Positions 20,775 through 21,964 of a DNA stretch of 21,964 nt are shown in pieces. The stretch spans positions 1 to 21,964 of the forward strand of contig JAEYTA010000194.1 in the NCBI GenBank assembly GCA_023434265.1, given 5' to 3'. Within the stretch, counting starts at the first letter, position 1, and every line of letters starts with the position of its first letter. The notes beneath the pieces are model-generated. The model worked only from the letters and a program-made list of their open reading frames with translations, was not told the origin of the DNA and made no database searches. A program made the translations under genes and the position numbers. The DNA is from Pseudomonadota bacterium. GTDB lineage: Bacteria > Pseudomonadota > Alphaproteobacteria > Caulobacterales > Caulobacteraceae.

Positions 20775-21964
20775 GCCTCGAGGTTCTCACCTTCGGCTGC
20801 CGCCTCAATGCGTTGGACAGCGAGGCCATGCGCGCCCGGGCCCAGGCCGACGGCCTCGCCGACGCCGTGCTGGTCAACACCTGCGCCGTCACCGCCGAGG
20901 CGGTGCGTCAGGCCCGCCAGGCCATCCGCCGCGCCCGCCGCGAGCGCCCCGACGCCCCCATCCTCGTCACCGGCTGCGCCGCCCAGACCGAGCCCGGAAC
21001 CTTCGCCGCCATGCCGGAGGTCACTCGCGTCATCGGCAACGCCGCCAAGGCCGCGCCGGGGACGTACCGCCTCGACCCGTCGATCCCGCGCGCCGCCGTC
21101 GGCGACATCTTCGCCGCGCCTGCCGCCCCGGCGACCGCCCGGCCGCTGAAGGACCGGGTTCGCGCCCACGTCGCCGTCCAGACCGGTTGCGACCACCGCT
21201 GCACCTTCTGCGTCATCCCCTATGGGCGGGGAAACAGCCGCTCCGTCCCGGCCGGAGCGGTGGTGTCTCAGGTGCGCGACATGGCCGCGCAGGGGATGAA
21301 GGAGGTCGTCCTCACCGGCGTCGACCTGACCAGCTGGGGCGCCGACCTGCCCGGCCGCCCGCCGCTCGGCCGTCTGGTGCGCCGCATCCTGACCCTCGTC
21401 CCCGAGCTGCCGCGCCTCCGTCTCTCCTCCATCGACGCCGCCGAGATCGACGACGAGTTGCTGGCCTGTTTCGCCGGGCACAACCGGCTGATGCCGTACC
21501 TGCACCTGTCGCTGCAGCACGGCGACGACCTGATCCTCAAGCGCATGAAGCGCCGCCACCTGCGCGCCGACGCCCTGCGCCTCGTCGACCGCGTCCGCGC
21601 CGTCCGCCCCGACGTCGCCTTCGGCGCCGACTTCATCGCCGGCTTCCCCACCGAGAGCGAGGCGGCCTTCGACAACCTCGTCTCGCTCGTCGACGAGGCC
21701 GGCCTCGCCTTCGTCCACGTCTTTCCCTACAGCCCGCGCCCCGGCACGCCCGCCGCGCGCATGCCCCAGCTGCCGCGCCCGACCATCAAGGCCCGCGCCG
21801 CCGAGCTGCGCGCCGCCGCCGACCGCGCCCTGGCCCGCCACCTCGACCGCCGCGTCGGCGTCCCGGTCGAGGCCTTGGTCGAAAACGGCGGCCTCGCCCG
21901 CGCCCCCCCCCCCCCCCCCCGCCCCGGAACCCGCCGCCCCCGGCCCCCCGCCCCCCCCCCCCCC
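20771..21964 (+). CDS. mtaB: tRNA t6A37 methylthiotransferase MtaB, 3' truncated
   Basis: Radical-SAM methylthiotransferase that converts t6A37 to ms2t6A37 in tRNA. It starts at GTG 20771, overlapping the dapF stop. The N-terminal UPF0004 part begins SLEVLTFGCRLNALDSEAM and supplies the three cysteines for the auxiliary Fe-S cluster: C10, C38 (VNTCAVT) and C69 (VTGCAAQ). The radical SAM motif is QTGCDHRCTFCVIPYGRG with C140, C144 and C147; further blocks are VVLTGVDLTSWG, RLSSIDAAEID, HLSLQHGDDLILKRMKRRH and GADFIAGFPTESE. The cysteine pattern and the FGCRLN start favour MtaB over MiaB/RimO. The frame stays open to the window end, but from about 21903 the sequence collapses into poly-C where the TRAM domain should begin. 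The missing C-terminus is thus a limit of the data, not evidence for a broken gene. Confidence 0.94.
   Translation, partial: MSLEVLTFGCRLNALDSEAMRARAQADGLADAVLVNTCAVTAEAVRQARQAIRRARRERPDAPILVTGCAAQTEPGTFAAMPEVTRVIGNAAKAAPGTYRLDPSIPRAAVGDIFAAPAAPATARPLKDRVRAHVAVQTGCDHRCTFCVIPYGRGNSRSVPAGAVVSQVRDMAAQGMKEVVLTGVDLTSWGADLPGRPPLGRLVRRILTLVPELPRLRLSSIDAAEIDDELLACFAGHNRLMPYLHLSLQHGDDLILKRMKRRHLRADALRLVDRVRAVRPDVAFGADFIAGFPTESEAAFDNLVSLVDEAGLAFVHVFPYSPRPGTPAARMPQLPRPTIKARAAELRAAADRALARHLDRRVGVPVEALVENGGLARAPPPPPRPGTRRPRPPAPPPP
21903..21964. other. Poly-C terminal stretch, probable sequencing or assembly artefact
   Basis: 18 consecutive C at 21903-21920 and 14 at 21951-21964 frame a C-dominated segment. 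It interrupts a normal mtaB reading frame right after ENGGLAR, where family members continue into the TRAM domain. Read on the other strand it is poly-G, the known low-signal artefact of two-colour sequencing chemistry at read and contig ends. Confidence 0.8.

Overview
The window looks like a chromosomal segment (probably a whole contig) of a very GC-rich alphaproteobacterium, most likely Caulobacterales (Brevundimonas/Caulobacter-like). The reasons are extreme third-position GC, FtsY without an acidic A domain, the ftsY-ispZ and dapF-mtaB gene pairs, several genes that appear leaderless, and C/G-rich extragenic palindromic elements. The genus is an inference. Both edges cut genes, and the last ~60 bases are a poly-C run that is probably an artefact.

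Layout from left to right: the 3' part of a CHAT-domain protease gene (+). Convergent to it is an operon (-) of glycerol kinase glpK and a LvaA/ACAD10-type phosphotransferase. After a palindrome-filled divergent gap comes a PLP-dependent threonine/serine dehydratase coupled to a MaoC-type hydratase (+). Next is a small Phd/VapC toxin-antitoxin operon (+) with a readable promoter and operator. It meets a convergent pair (-) of a DegT-type sugar aminotransferase and a Gfo/Idh/MocA dehydrogenase, a WbpE/WbpB-like combination for nucleotide-sugar synthesis. Then come a GmhB-like HAD phosphatase, an alpha/beta hydrolase and a small membrane protein (+), convergent with nadE (-).

Divergent from nadE is ftsY-ispZ (+), followed by a MarR-type regulator with a histone-H1-like tail (+). 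Two tandem secreted S9A prolyl oligopeptidases (-), a two-domain potassium channel with a C-terminal zinc ribbon (-), and finally dapF-mtaB (+) running off the right edge complete the window.

Most genes are packed tightly. Five adjacent pairs share a 4-base ATGA or GTGA stop/start overlap, and three convergent pairs have stops that touch or overlap. The main non-coding content is three long extragenic elements, each made of four 3-nt-loop hairpins inside a larger inverted repeat, plus one element built from 7-bp units. The hairpin stems differ in sequence but keep pairing, which is the most interesting unexplained signal here. I saw no clear new multi-gene defence or biosynthetic system, no tRNA or rRNA, no CRISPR array and no transposase.
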